Part shown: piece by piece, positions 61,891 to 64,000 of the stretch
Layout of the letters: each line of letters begins with the position of its first letter
Position numbering within the stretch: position 1 is the first letter of the stretch
NCBI RefSeq assembly: GCF_016462545.1
Contig: NZ_JAEMTA010000001.1
Span: 134,668-198,667, forward strand
From: Mycolicibacterium sp.
Lineage (GTDB): Bacteria; Actinomycetota; Actinomycetes; Mycobacteriales; Mycobacteriaceae
Reading direction: 5' to 3'
DNA: 64,000 nucleotides
Position numbers and translations under genes: made by a program
The notes under the pieces: model-generated
Database searches by the model: none
Told to the model about the DNA's origin: nothing
What the model saw: only the letters and a program-made list of their open reading frames with translations

Positions 61891-63909
61891 ATGGGCATCG
61901 CTGTTTCCGAAGGGGCTGCCATCACCGACGTCGCCACACCCTCTGGCACCTCAACGGTGCCGACGATCCAGGATCCCGTCGCGTCCGTCGACGACCTGCG
62001 CGTCACGTTTCGGCGCAACGGTCGCGATGTGCATGCGCTGCGGGGAGTCTCGTTGCAGATTGCGCCAGGGGAGATCCTGGGCCTCGTCGGCGAATCCGGT
62101 TCGGGCAAGAGCGTGCTCGGTTTCAGCATGCTGGGTCTGCTCCCGACGACCGCGCACATCGACGGCACCGTCACCGTCGCCGGGTCCGACATGGTCTCCG
62201 GGGACGCCAAGGCGTTGCGCAGGGTGCGACGGCTCGATCTCGGCGCCGTGTTCCAGGACCCGATGACCTCGCTCAACCCCACGATGCGGATCGGCAGGCA
62301 GGTCGCCGAAGCCGCGGGCAGTGACGACGAAGCTCTGCGACTGCTCACCGCGGTCGGCATCCCCGAGCCGAAACGGCGAATGCGTGCCTTTCCGCACGAA
62401 CTGTCCGGCGGCCTGAGGCAGCGGGTGATGATCGCCATCGCCATCGCGGGCGACCCCGACCTGATCATCGCCGACGAACCAACGACCGCTCTCGACGTCA
62501 CCGTGCAGGCGCAGGTGTTGCGTCTGCTTCGCCGACTCCGCGACGAAATCGGTTGCAGCATCGTCTTCATCACGCACGACCTGGGCGTGGCCGCGCAGCT
62601 CTCGGACCGCATCGCGGTGCTCTACGCCGGCCGGATCGCCGAAGTCGGGCCGACCGCTGCGGTCCTTGGCGCGCCCGCGCACCCCTACACGCATGGCCTC
62701 CTGCGGTCGCGCCTGACGCTGCACACCGCGCGGGATCGCAAGCTGGCGGCACTGGCCGGCTCCGTGCCCAGCGCCGTGTCCCCGCTGCCCGGATGCGCGT
62801 TCGAGCCGAGATGCACCGTCGCGACTGACGCGTGCACGACGTCGCCCCCCGAACCGGTCGCCGTCGCCGTCGATCGCACCAGCTCGTGCATTCTGTCGAT
62901 GAACCAGGTCGCCGAGGATCTCGGCACCCAGTCCACCAACACCGCGGAGCCCTTCCCGGGAGCCGCCGACGCAGCGGAACTGCCGCCGTCGGTGGTGCTC
63001 CGTGACGTCACCAAGTCGTTCACGGTGGCCAAGCGCTGGCTGGACCGGTCTTCGAATGGCGGCAAACTGCAAGCGCTGCGCGGGGTTTCGCTGCGCGTCG
63101 CGCACGGTGAGTCGGTGGCGCTGGTGGGGGAGAGCGGTTCGGGCAAGTCCACCCTGCTGCGCGCCATCGCCGGATTGGAGAAGCCGACCTCCGGCGAGGT
63201 CGAACTAGTCGCGGGCCAGCGGCCCCAGATGGTGTTCCAGGACGCCGGCGCGTCGCTGACTCCGTGGCTGTCGGTCGGCGAACTGATCTCCGAGCGGCTC
63301 AGCGGCAAGGGCATGTCGCGATCCGCGCGGCGCGATGCCGTCGTCGAGGTGCTCGAGCGCGTCGGCCTGCCGGCGGAGATCGCGAAGTCGCGCGCGGGGC
63401 AACTCTCCGGTGGTCAGCGCCAACGGGTTTCGCTGGCCCGCGCCACGGTGGTGCCGCCGTCGGTGCTGCTGTGCGATGAGCCGACCAGCGCGCTCGACGT
63501 GTCGCTGGCCGCCTCGGTGCTCAACCTCATCGGTGATCTGCGGCGCAGCCTCGACATGTCGGTGGTCTTCGTGACCCACGATCTGTCGGTGGCCCGCGTG
63601 GTCGCCGACCGGATCGCGGTGATGTACCTGGGCCGGATCGTCGAGATCGGCCCCGCGGAACAGGTCATCGGGAACCCCGCCCATCCCTACACGCAGGCAC
63701 TGGTGGACTCGATTCCCGACCTCGGCCGCGAATCCCGAATCCTGCCAGGCGAACCCGCGAGCCCGCTGTCGCCGCCGACGGGCTGTGCGTTCCATCCGCG
63801 GTGCGAGATTGCCACCGACACCTGCAGTGGTGACCAACTCGACGTCCGACTCGAAGGCTTTCCCGGCAACCCGCACCAGGTCGCGTGCATCGAGAGGCGG
63901 GCCGTCTGA
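61891..63909 (+). CDS. Fused double ATPase of a Dpp/Opp-type ABC transporter
   Basis: About 672 residues from ATG 61891 (ATG 61840, 12 bp after O4, is in frame and possible). Two complete ATPase domains: the first with GESGSGKSV, LSGGLRQR and IIADEPTTALDV; the second (from ~370) with GESGSGKST, LSGGQRQR and LCDEPTSALDV. Each ends with the oligopeptide-transporter C-terminal cysteine motif (PGCAFEPRCTVATDACTTSPP and TGCAFHPRCEIATDTCSGD). It is a DppD-DppF fusion. The substrate is inferred to be linked to the carboxylase pathway. The stop shares a base with the next start (TGATG). Confidence 0.92.
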   Translation: MGIAVSEGAAITDVATPSGTSTVPTIQDPVASVDDLRVTFRRNGRDVHALRGVSLQIAPGEILGLVGESGSGKSVLGFSMLGLLPTTAHIDGTVTVAGSDMVSGDAKALRRVRRLDLGAVFQDPMTSLNPTMRIGRQVAEAAGSDDEALRLLTAVGIPEPKRRMRAFPHELSGGLRQRVMIAIAIAGDPDLIIADEPTTALDVTVQAQVLRLLRRLRDEIGCSIVFITHDLGVAAQLSDRIAVLYAGRIAEVGPTAAVLGAPAHPYTHGLLRSRLTLHTARDRKLAALAGSVPSAVSPLPGCAFEPRCTVATDACTTSPPEPVAVAVDRTSSCILSMNQVAEDLGTQSTNTAEPFPGAADAAELPPSVVLRDVTKSFTVAKRWLDRSSNGGKLQALRGVSLRVAHGESVALVGESGSGKSTLLRAIAGLEKPTSGEVELVAGQRPQMVFQDAGASLTPWLSVGELISERLSGKGMSRSARRDAVVEVLERVGLPAEIAKSRAGQLSGGQRQRVSLARATVVPPSVLLCDEPTSALDVSLAASVLNLIGDLRRSLDMSVVFVTHDLSVARVVADRIAVMYLGRIVEIGPAEQVIGNPAHPYTQALVDSIPDLGRESRILPGEPASPLSPPTGCAFHPRCEIATDTCSGDQLDVRLEGFPGNPHQVACIERRAV

Positions 63910-64000
63910 TGGCGATCGCAGTATCGGCCCCATCGTTGGTCCGCGGACGCGAGCGCCGCATCCTGTCGCTCCCGCAGTCACGCTCGACGGTGTTCAACTG
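63909..64000 (+). CDS. Start of a downstream gene, probably ABC permease (partial)
   Basis: ATG at 63909 overlaps the ATPase stop as TGATG, and the frame stays open to the window end (30 codons: MAIAVSAPSLVRGRERRILS and on). The N-terminus is basic and short of membrane segments so far. Position suggests a permease subunit of the same transporter, but the visible part does not prove it. Confidence 0.5.
   Translation, partial: MAIAVSAPSLVRGRERRILSLPQSRSTVFN

Overview
The window is chromosomal DNA of a mycobacterium, most likely a fast-growing environmental (Mycolicibacterium-type) species. It is GC-rich, uses many GTG starts, and carries families typical of mycobacteria: F420-dependent luciferase-like oxidoreductases, many TetR regulators, CYP136- and CYP138-like P450s, a cutinase, DUF3349, UPF0353 VWA proteins and the class Ib nrdH-nrdI-nrdE / nrdF2 set. 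From memory, much of 9-53 kb is an inverted, interrupted counterpart of the M. tuberculosis Rv3045-Rv3063 block: cstA, ligB, cyp136, TetR, SDR, dinP, TetR, FMN reductase, nrdH, nrdI, nrdE, TetR, monooxygenase, nrdF2, DUF3349, adhC.

Layout. 0-9 kb is an acyl-CoA catabolic cluster: two acyl-CoA dehydrogenases (one without the catalytic Glu), thiolase, enoyl-CoA hydratase, a divergent DapA-family lyase, a SnoaL-like protein and an F420-type oxidoreductase, with GntR and TetR regulators. 9-13 kb holds cstA with its small partner ybdD, and ligB. 13-28 kb is a mixed accessory stretch: tandem VWA membrane proteins, a membrane-anchored molybdopterin oxidoreductase, an SDR, a pyruvate oxidase, a lipoprotein Zn-protease with a dead second copy of its domain, a cutinase, an IclR-controlled small cluster, and anion transporters (TauE/SafE, SulP with ArsR). 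28-53 kb is the conserved block, interrupted by an orphan LeuA regulatory domain, an AAA ATPase, DUF5997 with an HTH-less LysR effector domain, a second P450, a GNAT, a geranylgeranyl-reductase-like flavoprotein, small membrane proteins and an APC permease.

53.5-64 kb is the most interesting region: a nitrogen-scavenging operon of two DUF1989 proteins (UAAP1/UAAP2, now thought to be carboxyguanidine deiminase subunits), a 1223-residue urea/guanidine carboxylase and an allophanate hydrolase. It is followed by a convergent TetR gene and a divergent Dpp-type ABC transporter that runs off the window. Two mirror-image intergenic regions (53.88-53.99 kb and 61.73-61.83 kb) each carry a pair of CTGTC-type palindromes. 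Each also has a GlnR-like AC-n9-AC box exactly 41 bp before the inner palindrome. This predicts a compact regulon with local TetR repression and nitrogen-responsive activation.

A 20-bp repeat encoding part of a tiny leader peptide (...REAKRDRA) sits directly before the start codons of the first acyl-CoA dehydrogenase (tandem copies) and of the allophanate hydrolase. In each case the leader overlaps the next gene's start, suggesting a portable translational-coupling cassette.
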